Counted from the first letter of the stretch, positions 11,513 through 24,300 are shown. The stretch is DNA of 64,000 nt from Novakomyces olei (GCA_016906335.1 JADEYG010000015.1:1190501-1254500); one strand, 5' to 3'. A program made the numbers and translations. The notes: generated by a model not told the origin, from the sequence alone.

Positions 11513-12057
11513 ACATGCAATTGGCCGTTGGGCTATACAAGTCGTCTATGAGGAAACAGGTCAATGTCGATAAGGGTGCTGCGTAAATAGTATGACAGCT
11601 ATATTATTACATCGTATTCACATATAATTGGCGTACATTAATTTTGATAATATTATACGGTGACCAATCTGACGAAGCCTCAATACTAATAGCCTGTATC
11701 AATATTCACTAATATATTCACTAATATTCACTAATATTCACTAATATATTCATTAATATATTCACTGATATATTCACATTTTCACGTACGTTTCCTCTCC
11801 TTTCAAAGACAATAAATGTATATACTATATTTTATTCCCTACAAAAATAATACAATAATACATTTATTCGAAAAGTATCCGCCAACGTGTAGCAAATAGC
11901 CAGGCAAGCTACAAGCTACAGAGTCACCGGTATCGTAGTCGCACCTTGTCCAGATTGGCTCCAAACTCACGGTACGAGCCAATTGCACTGTATTTCTAAG
12001 CAGTCACTTTCGTGTGCGGCCTGGGTCCGTACCGGAGGAAAAAACACGGATTGAAGT
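11513..12057. other. Divergent promoter region with tandem repeat
   Basis: Separates the starts of the Sif2-like gene and SEC31 and should hold both promoters. It includes the repeat annotated at 11701-11776. Confidence 0.55.
11701..11776. repeat. Tandem repeat of about 11 bp in a divergent promoter
   Basis: About seven copies of AATATTCACT, some lengthened by an extra TAT, run head to tail. All are TTCAC-containing words, so they could act as a cluster of binding sites or simply be replication slippage. Confidence 0.75.
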
Positions 12058-15000
12058 ATGGTCAAACTACGAGAAATTGACCGCACTGCGGTCTTTGCGT
12101 GGTCGCCAGAGCGAGCTGTACCCGTGATTGCCACTGCTACACTTGCTGGCGCCGTTAGTCCGGACTTTAGTGACGCATCACAGCTTGAATTATGGGACCT
12201 CCAGCTCATGGACGAATCAGATCAGGCGTTCAAGCCTCACGTTACGAGCACCGTAACCTGTCCTGCCAAGTATTCCTTCCTCAATTGCTTTTACCGCTTC
12301 TTTTACGCTCTGCCTCTTTTTGCTTTGAGCGTGTCTTGGATCATTGCTAACGTACTATAGGTTCTACCGACTGGCGTGGGGTTATGTCTCGGAACAGCAC
12401 CCTCAAGGTCTTATTGCGGCTGGTTTGGAGGACGGGTTCCTTTATATTTGGGATGCAGCAAAGATTGTCGCAGAGTAATTATCCATTAATGATTTTATAA
12501 ATTTTTTTTCATCAAGCTTTAAACTTTTTTGGGTTGATTCATCTCTTTTCTTTCCCGATTTTCTATAGTTCTTCAAGTACGTATTTTGTTGGCGCTAACA
12601 ACAGCCCCGATAATTCTCTTATTGCCAAACACCAATCACAATGCGGGCCTATTGTGGATCTTGATTTCAATCATCTTTCACCGAAATTGCTTGCCACTGT
12701 AAGCAAGGAAGGTGAACTTTGCATCTGGGATCTTTCGTCCCCGACAAAAGAGCCTTACTTTTCCGCGAAATCTTCCAGGCATGATGAGCTTTCGTGTGTG
12801 GCTTGGAACTACCGAGTTGGCCATATTGTAGCTGTCGGGGGCAGTAAAGGGTTGACTACAGTTTGGGAGCTACGGGCCAAGAAGGAGATTATTTCTCTTT
12901 CCGCGCCAACAGCAAAAGGAACGAACCCCAGCAGCGTTAGTGCTATCGCCTGGAATCCTGATAACGTATGCAATTACCTTCTTTGAACATTTGATGTTTG
13001 ATTTGTTTAATCTTCTTTGATGAGTATTACAGTGCTAATGAATAGCCAACAAAGCTTGCCACGGCTACTGAAGATGATTCTGCTGCACTTATCAATTTAT
13101 GGGACTTGAAAAATGCTCGTGCTCCAGAAAAGTCGTTAGAGGGCCATGATTCTGGAGTGCTTTCGCTTTCGTGGTGCTTAAAAGACAGCGATTTGCTTTT
13201 GTCTAGCGGCAAGGACAACAGGACTATTTTGTGGAATGTCCCAGAGAGCCAGATATTATCCAGTTTTTCAGGCTCTGGAAATTGGTCTTTCCAAGTCGCC
13301 TGGTGCCAAAAGTACCCTGAGCTTATTGCTACTGGGTCCTATGATGGAAAAGTCTCGGTTCACTCATTGCAGTCTGTAGAATCAGCAGCAGATAAAGCAG
13401 AACTGGCTCAAAAAGCAGGCGATGCTTCTAATGATATGGATTTCTTTAACAATCTTCCTGCAATTTCAGGTAAGAATGAGCCTTCTCTCACGCTTGGAAA
13501 GCCTCCCAAGTGGTATAGGCATCCGGGCGGTGCGCGATTCGGATTTGGGGATAAACTCGTTCTTATCAGACACGATGGGTCTGTACTGATCGAAAACCTG
13601 CAAACAGACAGTGAATTTGTTGAGAAGGCTCAGAAATTGGAGGAAGAGCTATCTGCGAATGATTCAATTCTTGACTATTTGACCCGTGAAATTGAACAGA
13701 CATCTAATGATTCAGAGCTGCAGAAATTGTACAAACTCTTGGCCATAATGATGCAAGAAAGCCCACGGTCTAAAATCAAGGAGATTGTTGAGATTTCTAA
13801 AGCCAACACTGAACAGCCTGTGTCTCTTGAACAACCGGCTATAGCTTTCTCTGACGACGAAACCAAAAACGGTGATGAAAAGAAAGCTTTGGAAGCAAGT
13901 CAAGAGCACTCTTTGTCTACTGAGGAATCAACTCAGCCTGACAAGGATGCCATGACGGAAAGCAAAGAGACTCAGTCTGAAACTGTAGTACAAGCAGAAA
14001 AGCCGGATGGCAAAGAGTCATTGGCGGAAGAGCCTGCGCAAGTTGAGGGCTCGGGAGAACACTCAGACGAGCCTCAAGCTTTTGAGATCAGTGGGCAAAA
14101 CGAAGAAACCCCTGCTGACAATAGCCACCACCATGAAGATGATATATTCGGCTCTTCTGGTCACGACGATTTTCTGAATGGTTTGGACGCCGAGCACTCT
14201 GGCCAAAAGCAAGACAAGCCAAGTGAGCCCGAGCCCGAGCCTGAGCCTGAGCCCAAGCCCAAGCCCATTGAGCCAGTAGAAGAGGAAGCAACGAAACAAA
14301 ACGGCTCTGTCAACCATCAGCCCTCAATGGCCGGCTTGAGTCTCTCTGATGCCCAAAGCAGCCCAGAGGAAGGTAGTGTAATTCAGGCAGTATTGAAAGG
14401 GCAATTTGAGGACGCTGCCAATATCTTTGTCCGCTCAAACAAGTTTGAGGACGCCTTTTTAGTTGCCAGTTTTGCCGGCGAAGAGTGTCAGAAACGCGTA
14501 CGGCAGGCTTATATGCAAACAAAACAGAACACTCCCTACGTTAAACTGCTGGAATCAATATTGAGTGGCTCCTTCAACGATTTTGTAAGGAATATTGACT
14601 TGGATAACTGGAAGGATGCAATGATCTTGATCTGCACTTTTGCATCGCCAACTACGTTCTCGCAATTGAGTACGCTTTTAGGTGAAAGACTGCTTAATGC
14701 TTCGGCCTCTCCTGCTGCTGTTGAAGACGCCTCCTTTTGTTTTACTGTCGGCAGCAGTTTAAGCCGGCTCTTTACGCTTTGGCAGACAGAGATTTTGAAT
14801 CGGGAAGCGGCACAAGTGCGTAAACAGTCTCCCGTGGAAGAATCTTCGACCCTTGACGATGTGAAGGCAGTTTCCCCATCATCTATTCATGCTGATTACC
14901 TGTTGGAACTGATAAAACGTGTAGCAATATTCCGTTCTGCCGTTGATTACGAGGATAATGCGGTACGCAATGCCGCTGGCGAATACGAATTAGCTCCGCT

Positions 15001-16558
15001 CTACGATACGTACTTGGAGTTTGCACAAACATTGGCCGGTCATGGGCTTTATGGAATAGGAGCCAAGTATGCTCAGCTTGTGCCCCGTGATTACTCAGAC
15101 GCAGGCAATTTGGCAGCTTTTTATTCACAAATGGCCAAGAACGAAACCCAATTTTCTTCTCAAAAATACATGTCGCAGCAGCAGTCGGCTTTACCCTCAA
15201 ATCTACACACTTATCCGGCCAAGTCAGCGTCTGTTTTACCCACCGGCAGTAGTAGCTACTCTCCACAGGTAGGGCAGAACGCTTATACTGCCCCAGGGCA
15301 GGCAATGTACGGGTTGCATAGTGCCTACCCGGCTGTGGCGGCTAGTGCCAATTCTGCTTTTGCTTCCAGCCCGAACCCGTACGCTCCCTCTACTCCCTCT
15401 GTGGCAGCAGAGTCCCTGTCCCGGCCGCAGGGACTGCAAGGTCCCCCCTCGGGGCCTGCTTCTTCCCAAGGTCCCCCCCTTACACAAGGCCCACCTCCTC
15501 CGCATGCAGGACTGGACACGACGATTACTGGCCCGCCCGCTCGACCGAGTCCAGGGCTGAATCGGAACGTGAACGGATGGAACGATCCTCCTTCAGTGGC
15601 TTCCGGCACGGCGCCTCGTCGGGCTCCGAGCGCGGCTCCACGAGTCATTAGCTCACCGTTTCCCAATGCTCCTTCTCCAGGGTTAGGGTTAGGGTCACCT
15701 GGGCCTGCCCCTCCGTCCGGTCTGCCTCCGTCCGGTCTGCCTCCGTCCGGTCCGGCTCCGCCTCCAAAAGCAGGGCAGCCTTATTCAAGACCACCTTCAG
15801 CTGCTCCGGGCCAAACGCCTCCAGCGTCAGCTTTGACCGGTCTGCCTCCGCCTCCACCAAAATCAGAGACTCCAATCACAAGCTTCCCCGTAGCCAGAGG
15901 AGCTCCGTCGAGTCAGTATGCTCCTCCGCCAGGATCACTGCAACAGAAACCGCCCAGTCGAGGACCCGCAGGGCCAATGGCAACTAGTCCTTACAGAGGG
16001 CAGCCTCCTCTACAGGCGGCAGCTACTCAGTCCCCCTACGGACATCCAGCTCAGACTGCTTATACTACAGGACCACCAGGACCCGTGCCAGCAGCCGTTC
16101 CAGGTCCTCCTCCAGCTCGAGCAGGCACAGTTTCTCCTGCTTTATCGTCTGTACGATCAGCGAGTCCAGCGGGAGTCGGACTGCGCTTTCCGGCCGGTGA
16201 TAGATCACACATTTTGCCAGAAAATATCGATATTTACAGAGTACTGAATGGCGAATTTGAGCAGGTAAAACGGGCGGCCCCACCCACGTTTCAAAGGCAG
16301 CTCAACGATATTGAACGTCGGCTCAATTTGATTTTCGATATACTAAACAATGGAGCTCAGGGATTGAGTGAACAGCTACTAGCAGAGCTGAGGCAATTGG
16401 CTGCGGCTCTGGCTGTACACGACTTTGCTCAGGCTCATTTGCTGCATATAAATATGTTGACCACGCATACAGAGGAAGGTGGGCAGTGGCTCGTTGGTGT
16501 GAAGCGTCTTATTGACGTATGCCAGGCTTTAAACGTTCCGCGAGGTCACCGACGCTGA
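12058..16558 (+). CDS. SEC31: SEC31, outer COPII coat subunit
   Basis: Forms the outer cage of COPII vesicles with Sec13 at ER exit sites. Four exons: 12058..12269, 12361..12474, 12569..12965 and 13046..16558, giving 1411 residues. The order fits the family. An N-terminal WD40 propeller (about 1-400) starts [19 protein letters not shown] and includes FYRLAWGY and [17 protein letters not shown]. Next come a loop, an acidic linker with an alternating Pro-Glu run at about 14229-14270, an ancestral coat alpha-solenoid (about 684-945), a Pro/Gly/Ser-rich region (about 950-1290) that should bind Sec23, and a C-terminal helical domain. Introns carry CTAAC or CTAAT branch sites. The proline-rich region includes two tandem TTAGGG words at about 15680, read as coding. 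Confidence 0.95.
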
Positions 16559-16759
16559 GCATGAATACGCATCCATTTATACTGGCTTGGCGTTAAGCGT
16601 ACTACACTACACTAAACCTGTATGCGCTGGAGTACCAGTCGTTTTGCTAAAGTAATACAGAGTATCTGCCTTTCAAGGCATTAATAAATGTCTAATTTGC
16701 AAATGATTTGGAAGCATAATGTTTATATTTATTTGATGTACCAATTGCTGTTAGATCTC

Positions 16760-17747
16760 CTAATCATTCTTCTTGGGCACTTCAGGCACCATCTCTTGCC
16801 CTTTGTGAGCAGCCTTTTCCACTGCAGACCGCGTCTTTCCGAATTGCGTTTCCGTATAGTCAAACAGAGAATTGAGCTGGCGTCTTATAGCCAAATGCGT
16901 GTCCGCCACAGGCGGGTACCGTTTCTCATAGCGCCAGATGACGTTTTCCAGGTTTTCTGTAGTTTCGGGCAGGCTGTTGCGCGGTTAGCAAGGTAGCAAA
17001 TAGGCGATAGGGACTTGCAAGTAGTTGGCAGCGATGCCGGACGTTAATAGGACCGTAGCCCATCTGATGGGAAAGACACCTGCTATTTAGACTGTGCAAT
17101 TGGAAAATAAATTGGACAATAAATCGGAAAATATTAAAAATAAATTGGACAATAAATCAGAGAATATTGAAAAATGAATTGGAAAATAATGAGCAATAAT
17201 GGCTTTTAATGGTCAATAATGGCTATTAATGGTCAATAATAGATTGTGAGGCACTTACGATTGCGTGCAATTATAGACCCAGCAAACCCGCTCACAAGGA
17301 CATAGATTCCGCCCGGCAGAAAAGGCTCGCTAGAAGCAGGGACAACCTGTTTCACGTCTTGCTCCACGTTCCGCTCAATTTTAAGCCAGCCTCCAAGCGC
17401 AGAATCGCGCACACGAACGGCCTGATCCGAGATGGCAGAGACATTATCAACGAGCCAAACACGGGCAGAGCCGATTGAGCGGGCAAGGCCGTCTTTCTCC
17501 GTGGCGACCAAGTAATCCTGTCGTTCCGGAGCGTCGTAGATACTCAGCTGTGGCAAGAGCGTTAGTCAAATGACCCAATTTCTCTTTGCGCTATTATTTA
17601 CTTTTGACGGCGGCTCTTGCGTGCGTATAACGCGCTGGGGCGTGCTAAAGGCCAGAGAAGCCACACCAGCACCGGCGAATACTGCGGCCCGTTTTGCTGC
17701 CTGGCGAAACTGATCAGCAATTGATTTGACTTGGAAATGCGTACCAT
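16760..17747 (-). CDS. MICOS complex subunit, Mic26/Mic27 (apolipoprotein O) type
   Basis: Inner mitochondrial membrane protein that shapes crista junctions. Exons are 17747..17745, 17709..17602, 17547..17259, 17079..17019 and 16973..16760, giving 224 residues. Landmarks: a hydrophobic N-terminal stretch (VFAGAGVASLAFS), LSIYDAPER, the central glycine-rich membrane motif FLPGGIYVLVSGFAGSIIARNR, a second segment ending ANYFLPETTENLENVIW, and the basic tail. The only start that keeps the frame is an ATG followed directly by a 35-nt intron, so exon 1 is one codon. The fourth intron (17018..16974, 45 nt) has a GCAAGT donor and a CTAAC branch; without it a stop interrupts the conserved YFLP region. 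Confidence 0.87.
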
Positions 17748-17839
17748 AACTGTGCCTGCAATTGCCGCTATCGCATGCAACTCGCTAGTCAAGTTTTGAG
17801 GCCGATTATTCCTGCCCAACAGCTATTGTCTAAAGTAAT

Positions 17840-17856
17840 AACCCTAACTAACCCTA
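17840..17856. promoter_or_regulatory. Telomere-like AACCCTAACTAACCCTA motif
   Basis: Two AACCCT words separated by AACT lie in the divergent promoter between the MICOS gene and AIP1. Such words can be sites for Myb-type telobox factors (Tbf1 in yeast, Teb1 in fission yeast). Binding here is inferred. Confidence 0.45.
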
Positions 17857-18040
17857 CTTTTATGGAAATTGTGTCACCCTTATTTTGTGGAAATTGCGTA
17901 GTGTACTATAAAAGGCAAACCCTTGTGTCAGCAGACCAAGAAAACCCTGCCGGTATACCCTTGACCCCGAAATAAGGCGTCACAAGGCGGACGAGTAGAT
18001 AACGGTAGCGGCAGGCATTGACCGCGAATTGCAGCCTGAA

Positions 18041-20906
18041 ATGTCGTCCAAAGAACGTAAATAGTGCCTTTTATGTGACTTGCTACTGACAAACTAAAAG
18101 TTTCCACGTGGGCGGCTAGTCCCGCAACACAGCGTTCAGTGACCGTACACTTGTCTGCAGATCCCAAGGGCGAGCGATTGGCGTACGCGGTATGGCTTTC
18201 ACGACTTTATCTTGCATTTTACTTTAATGTTTTCGGACCATTTTAGTTTAATTGAATTGTACTGCCAGTCGGCTCGACTTTTTTATCATTTTTCCAAAAG
18301 GTCCTTTGCCTTTTTTTTTGTTCTTTTCTCTATTCATTTATTTTTATTTATTCTTTATTTTTATTATTCTTTTGTAATCGATTGTTGTGCTCTCTTCCTG
18401 TTTGGTTCATTGCTCATCGTGAATGTAGGCCGGCCGCTCCATTTTTGTGCGCAGTATTGAGGAGCCAGAAGACTGTTTCCAGTACCGTGGCCATATCGCA
18501 CATACAACGGTAGCCAAATTTTCGCCTTCAGGATTTTACGTGGCCTCTGGTGATCAACACGGAAACGTGCGTGTGTGGGACACTGTGGGACAAGATCATA
18601 TACTCAAATGCGAAACTCAACCAATTTCCGGCAAAATCACTGATATTGCTTGGGGTAAGTACTGTTACCTCGATGGCTAGTACTGAATTACAGATGGTGA
18701 AAGCAAACGTATAATCGCGGTCGGTGACGGAAAAGAACGGTTTGGACATGCTTTCACTTTTGATACTGCGAATTCTGTCGGCGAGGTGGGCAATTGTCTA
18801 TTTAATATTTTTTTGCTTTTAATTCTTGGATATCTTTTATGTTTTATAGCAGATTGATCCTCTTTTTTTCCTTTTTTTTTGGGCAATAAAACTGGATGGC
18901 AATGCTAATTACGACAGATTTCTGGTCATTCCGCAATAGTTAATGCTGTCTCTATGCGGGCGCAAAGGCCGTTCCGTGCCGTCACCGCCTCTGATGATCA
19001 TGCTATCGTGTTTCTCACAGGAGCGCCATACAAGTACAATAAACTTATTCGTGTGCACTCAAAATTTGTGCAAGATATTGCCTTTTCGCCGGACGGATCT
19101 TTTTTCGTCTCTGTTGGAGCTGATTCGAAGATTTTTGTTTTTGACGGAAAGACAGGAGACCTGGTAAAAGAGCTCACTGCTGGTGATAATAAAGATGGCC
19201 ATGTGGGTACGATTTTCGCAGTCAGCTGGGACCCAACTTCCAAGTATATAGCTACTGCTGGCGCCGATGGAACCGTTCGCAAATGGTCAGTACAGGAGGC
19301 AAAGATGGAGTGGTACGTGTTGGAACTAATTTTATTTTTCGCCTTACTTTCTGTTGCAATATGGGATTTTTAATTGTATATAAACATAAAATTTCGTTAT
19401 TTTTACAAATTTCCCGTTATTCACCGACTTTGAGCTTTCCCACTACCCTGATTTGGGGTCCGTGTTGTTTGGGTTTGACTGCCTTTTATTTAAAATTATT
19501 CTGGCTGCTTCCATTTGTTAATGATAATCTCTTGTATTCTCAGAGTATCGTACTAACGGTAGTGTGTGGGACTTGAAGGACGATAATACAGCATCTACTT
19601 CTAATCAGCAGGTAGGCATTGTATGGACGAGCAAGAACAAGATTATTTCCCTGTCTCTCAGTAGCGATCTGAATTACCTCGACGAGTCGCAAGACAAGCC
19701 TGTACGGGTAGTCCAGGGCCATCAAAAGGCAATTACCGCTATGACTGTTCGTGAAAAAAAGGACAAACTGTTTACCGCCTCTTACGATGGGCGTATGTTA
19801 TCTTGGGACATTTCCAAAGGAATTGCTCATGTACTCGATGGCTCAACACATACAAATCAGGTCATGGACATGACTAGCGATGGTGATTTTATTGTTTCTG
19901 TCGCAATGGATGATACACTGCGTATCACTGATGGAAATACTGATACAATTACGTAAGAAAACACAAAATTGGCTATTTATCTTTTTCTAACGTTATAATC
20001 AAGCGGAACCGTTATAGCCACGGACAGTCTGCCCAAGGGTGTGGCTGTCTTGGGGGGCGGGTTAAGGATTGTAGTTACTGTCAGCGAGATTCATGTTTAT
20101 AACGGAGAAAAGCGGACAGAGACGGCAAAAACACCTTATCAGCCTAGCGCTGTTGCCGCTTGTCCTGGGTCGGATAATTTTGCCGTTGGTGCAGAGGTAC
20201 AATTGATATCATTTGATATATATTTACCTACTTTTTTATTATTTATTAATTACTTGATTATTTCATTTTAAATGTTCTAATCTCTAGGATAACACAATTC
20301 ATGTCCATTCTCTAAACAAGAACGGAATGACGGAAATCGCTGTGCTTACAGGGAATAGGGCCCAAATTACACGTTTAGCTTACTCCAACGACGGACGGCT
20401 TTTGGCAGCGGGCGATGCTTCCGGAAGAATAGTACTGTACGATGCAAAGACACGGGAAGTAATTACGTCCCGTTGGTCTTTTCACACTGGCCGTATAACT
20501 GGTTTAGCTTGGCACATTGATAATATTCATATTGTCTCTTCCTCGCTTGATACTAATGTGCACATTTACAAGTATGACACCGAAGCTTTTTTATTTTTAT
20601 TTTTATTTTTATTTTTATTTTTATTTTTATTTTTATTTTTATTTTTATTTTTATTTTTATTTTTATTTTTATTTTTATGGCTTCAAAATACATTAGTCAA
20701 GTTTTTTTTTCCAAAGATTGTATCTCTTGTTTTAATGTATCTCTTGTTTTTCCAATGCTAATTATAGCACGGAAAAACCTCTGAGGCATATCGGTATTAG
20801 CAATGCCCATCTTGACGGAGTGTGCAGTGTTGCTTGGGAGAGTGAAAGCATTATTCTCAGTGCAGGGAGTGACGCATGTGTAAAGCGCTGGAAAGTCGCA
20901 TTTTAA
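18041..20906 (+). CDS. AIP1: Actin-interacting protein 1 (WD repeat, cofilin cofactor)
   Basis: Works with cofilin to disassemble actin filaments in cortical patches. Nine exons: 18041..18056, 18101..18189, 18429..18654, 18694..18785, 18918..19312, 19563..19952, 20004..20196, 20288..20571 and 20768..20906, giving 607 residues, the usual family length. The first exon holds five codons and one base. Joined exons give LSADPKGERLAYAAGRSIFV, then VAKFSPSGFYVASGD and SKRIIAVGDGKERFGHAF, all typical of AIP1. Two seven-bladed propellers are expected; the last blade ends SAGSDACVKRWKVAF. The 250-nt fifth intron joins MEC to VWDLKDD and restores the QQVGIV blade. The last intron carries a long TTTTTA microsatellite. 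Confidence 0.95.
20587..20678. repeat. TTTTTA microsatellite inside an AIP1 intron
   Basis: About fifteen near-perfect copies of the hexamer TTTTTA lie within the last AIP1 intron (20572..20767). Read through, they would encode Leu-Phe repeats, but the splice sites on both sides remove them. Confidence 0.9.
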
Positions 20907-21383
20907 AAGCATACGTATATTCATAGAGTTTAGTCAGGGATTGTCTTCTGGCCTTTTATTGGCAAGCATCTGGACGGGTCTAGAATGAATTTGTCTTTAG
21001 TAATTCAGTATTTTATTGTATAATTGCATCATTCGTCATTATGTCATTATCGTAATTATTCTCCTTTACTATTTTTTCCTTCTCTATTTTTTCCTTTACT
21101 ATTTTTTCCTTCTCTATTTTTTCCTTCTCTATTTTTTCCTTTACGATTTTTTCCTTTACTGTTTGCCCTTACTATTTTTTCCTTTACGACTTTTCCCTTG
21201 ATTATTATTATTGGATTGTTCTCCATTATTTCTTTATTCTTGACTGTTTTACCATTCTGCTCAAACTTGCTAACTGGTATCCCTTTACTCTACCTCGTCT
21301 GTACTCGTGCCCGCGCTTTTATTACATTCTCTTTGTATTCATACCTTCAACTATGCCCTACTCATCACATTTGTACACACGTT
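20907..21383. other. Convergent spacer between AIP1 and CYK3
   Basis: No gene. It contains the pyrimidine repeat annotated at 21061-21196. Several T-rich tracts may serve 3'-end formation of both genes. Confidence 0.55.
21061..21196. repeat. Pyrimidine-rich tandem repeat
   Basis: About eight degenerate copies of a 15-16 bp unit, CTATTTTTTCCTT with variable CTTTA or CTTCT ends. The plus strand is almost purely pyrimidine, so triplex formation is possible in principle. Confidence 0.8.
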
Positions 21384-24300
21384 CTAAACACAAACCCACT
21401 CGGCAAACACGACCCATCGTCCAATTTTTTCCCCCAAGACTAACCCTCTCCAGGACCCCGGCTCCGTGACCTTTATCCCCAATTCCCAAATCTGTCCGTC
21501 AAACCGATCGCTCACTAGTGGAGCATGGTGCAGGCGTGTAATAGTGCCCAAAGGGCTCTGTATAGCGAGCTTTGCGGGTTTATTATTGCCATTGTTCGAC
21601 AGGGATGAGGCATAATAAGCTCCGCTCGGGTGCTGCCGAATGGAAAAGATATAGTTGTTTTGGCGGTAGAGCCGGGCAGTTTGAGGCTGGCGGACGTACA
21701 AGTCGTGCCGTTGTGCGTGTGGAGTTGGGTGCCGGGTAACAAAATCAAAGGCCGGGTTCGATCCCGAGTGCCGTATGGGAATTACAGCAGCACAGTGGTG
21801 AGGGTTGTCCCTGCAAGAGTGCATGAGCCCCTTTCTGCCAGCAAAAATTTGGAGGACTCCCTGCCTTTCATCGCCAGGCAGTACGGCTTTGACTCTGTAG
21901 ACACGGGTCCCCTTGTGCCAATAAACCTGGGCCAGTCCCGGGCGAGTACGTATCTGACCCGTCTCGAACCGGTCCCCATCTCCGTCCCGGCCAAAGGCTT
22001 CAACTTGTACTTGAGCGTGCAGCTCAACGTCCAACGGCACAGCGATATCGACCTGCACACACTCCAAGTCACGGATAAAGCATACAGAGGTATCGTAATT
22101 AATAAGCTGCAAATTGTTGGCAAAGTAGGTGCCTGTGACCCAAGGCAGGGCCAGGGCAACTACCGGGTCCAGCGAGGGCAGTGTAAACTGATGGTGCAGC
22201 TTTGCCGGTAAATGTGTATAAATCAGGTGGCAGGGCCGAGTGAGAAAGTAGAAATCGTCACGTGTGCCCTTGTTTGGCTGCAGCTGATTGGCTGGTGACG
22301 CGAGAGACGCGTCGACCAATCGGAACTCGCCTCCGACAGTGACAACGTTCCAGCAATGATTTGGTGAGGGAACATAGTCTAAATCAATGACGTCAGCATT
22401 TGGCTTAAGGTAGCCGGAAACGACTTCGGCCCATAGCCCGACACTGTTACACATTGCCTTGAAGGCAAAGGCAACTTGCTCCGAGTTGCCTTTGCCTTCA
22501 AGCATCATTTGCTCTACAAGCGCAGAGCCAGAATGCCGAGCGTCTGGCTGCTCGTGCTGCACTGCCTCTGGTCGGATTTTGTCTGCTAGAAATACGAAAA
22601 TTGCTCTCAGCCGGTGGACGTCGCTCTTGAAGGGCCGACAGAGTACGGACTTTGCAAACAGCTCGGCCGGCATATCAGAGATGGGAAGAGTGCTGTTGTT
22701 GCTGTTGTTTTCATTGTTGCTATTATTATTAGTATTATTATTATTCCTTATCTGACTAGTCCCCCATTTTATCTGCCTCACGTGGTTGTCAACGTTGGCA
22801 AACTGGATATTTTCAATATGCAAACCAGCGTCCTTTCCGATACATTGGCCATTAGTGCCGAGGCAGCCAATAAGAGGGTTTTCCGAGTCCTCAATCAGTT
22901 CAAGAGCGTCCACACACCGAGTTCCTTCGCGTTCTAGCTGCTCAATCTTGTCGGCTCTTTCATGGAAACTCTGGCTGTTTGCCCGGTTTACGTCCCTGCG
23001 TACATCTTGCCAATTGCCGGGGCCAGAGCCTGTGTAGAAATCCATACTGTCGCCTAAAAGGCCGGGCTTGCTTTGACTGCTTGCCTCGAAATTGTGTCCT
23101 GCAGATTCACGGTCGGGCGAGACGACTACTCGGCCGTGTGAGAGCAGTTTCGACATTGCTCTCTTGAACCGCTGTGATTTCTTTGCCTTTAGCTGAGGCA
23201 TTGACATTGGTGTCCACGTGGAAAGAGGCGAAGCAACAGCCTCCTTTTGATCGCCAAAGACAACTCCGACAGATTTGGCTGTGGAAAAGGAGGCTTCGCT
23301 TGCCGCCTTGTTGCTGCTGCTGTTGCTATTGTTATTATTATTGTTGTTGTTATTGCTCTCTGACGAGACCTGGTTCGTGTAGACCCGTGACGGTGGCCGA
23401 TGACGCCATATAGAGTTTGATCTAATTGCTCCTGGCGGAGCATAAGATTTGGTGCCGTTTGCGTTTTGATTAGCGCTCTCTTCCAGTTTCCGGCGGTAGA
23501 GGCTGCCTGCACTTTTGGCACTAATGCTTGTGGCCACTGTGCTCGGATTTGATACATTGCCCATAGAAAAGACGCTCGGTGGAGAGGCAGCAGCAGAGGA
23601 AACAGTATGCTGAGACCGGACTGTAAGTGTCCGGTGCGGAGGCGGCACTGGCGCTCCGTCATCGGCTGACACATTGCCCACTGCCTGTGACAGCTTTTGC
23701 GGAGTAGAAACGGGAGGATGAAGGTACATGTCTCTGCCGGCAGTATGCCGCTGTAGATCTTGCTCTGATCGTGAGCGGTACTGCTGAGCGTGCAAGTACT
23801 GTTGCTGGGCAACGGACTGTTGTGTTGTAAAAGACTGTTGCTGGGCAACGGACTGTTGTTGTGTAAAAGGCTGTTGTTGTTTAAAAGGCTGTTGTTGTGT
23901 AAAAGACTGTTGTGTAAAAGACTGTTGCTGATGCCTCTGTTGGCTTTTGGCTTCGATACTAAACAGACGGTACTTCATACGGTCCGCGTACGAGTTGCCC
24001 TGCGGATGCGGTGGCCTCTGATCGTCCGGGTACTCTTGGTACTCGTCAGCATGAAAAAGGCCACTGCGCCGGCGCTGTGACGAAGCCAATGAGGAGGCAG
24101 AAGAGTAGTTTGAAGCTGCTGCGGAAGAGCGTATAGACGTGGCCCTCACCAGCGTCTGTCTCCCACGGGACTGTGAGTGGTCTACTGCCGCAGCGTAATG
24201 CACACCGTTTCCCACCATAAAATTCTGCTCTTTATTGCCCTTGTAAACATGGTAATCTGGGTCCGGAGACGCATGAGCCGGTGGCGTAGAAAGCCTGTCC

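Noticed and set aside
12270-12360. Extension of SEC31 exon 1 into [11 protein letters not shown]
   Set aside because: The continuation has no WD40 character. Splicing at AA|GTATTC to the CTAAC-preceded acceptor gives the conserved FYRLAWGY.
20579-20700. Leu-Phe repeat coding frame
   Set aside because: It is the TTTTTA microsatellite within an AIP1 intron. Splice sites on both sides join conserved WD40 sequence and remove it.
23780-23940. Tandem repeat as a separate non-coding element
   Set aside because: It is the Gln-rich coding repeat of the CYK3 disordered region, in frame with the rest of the protein.
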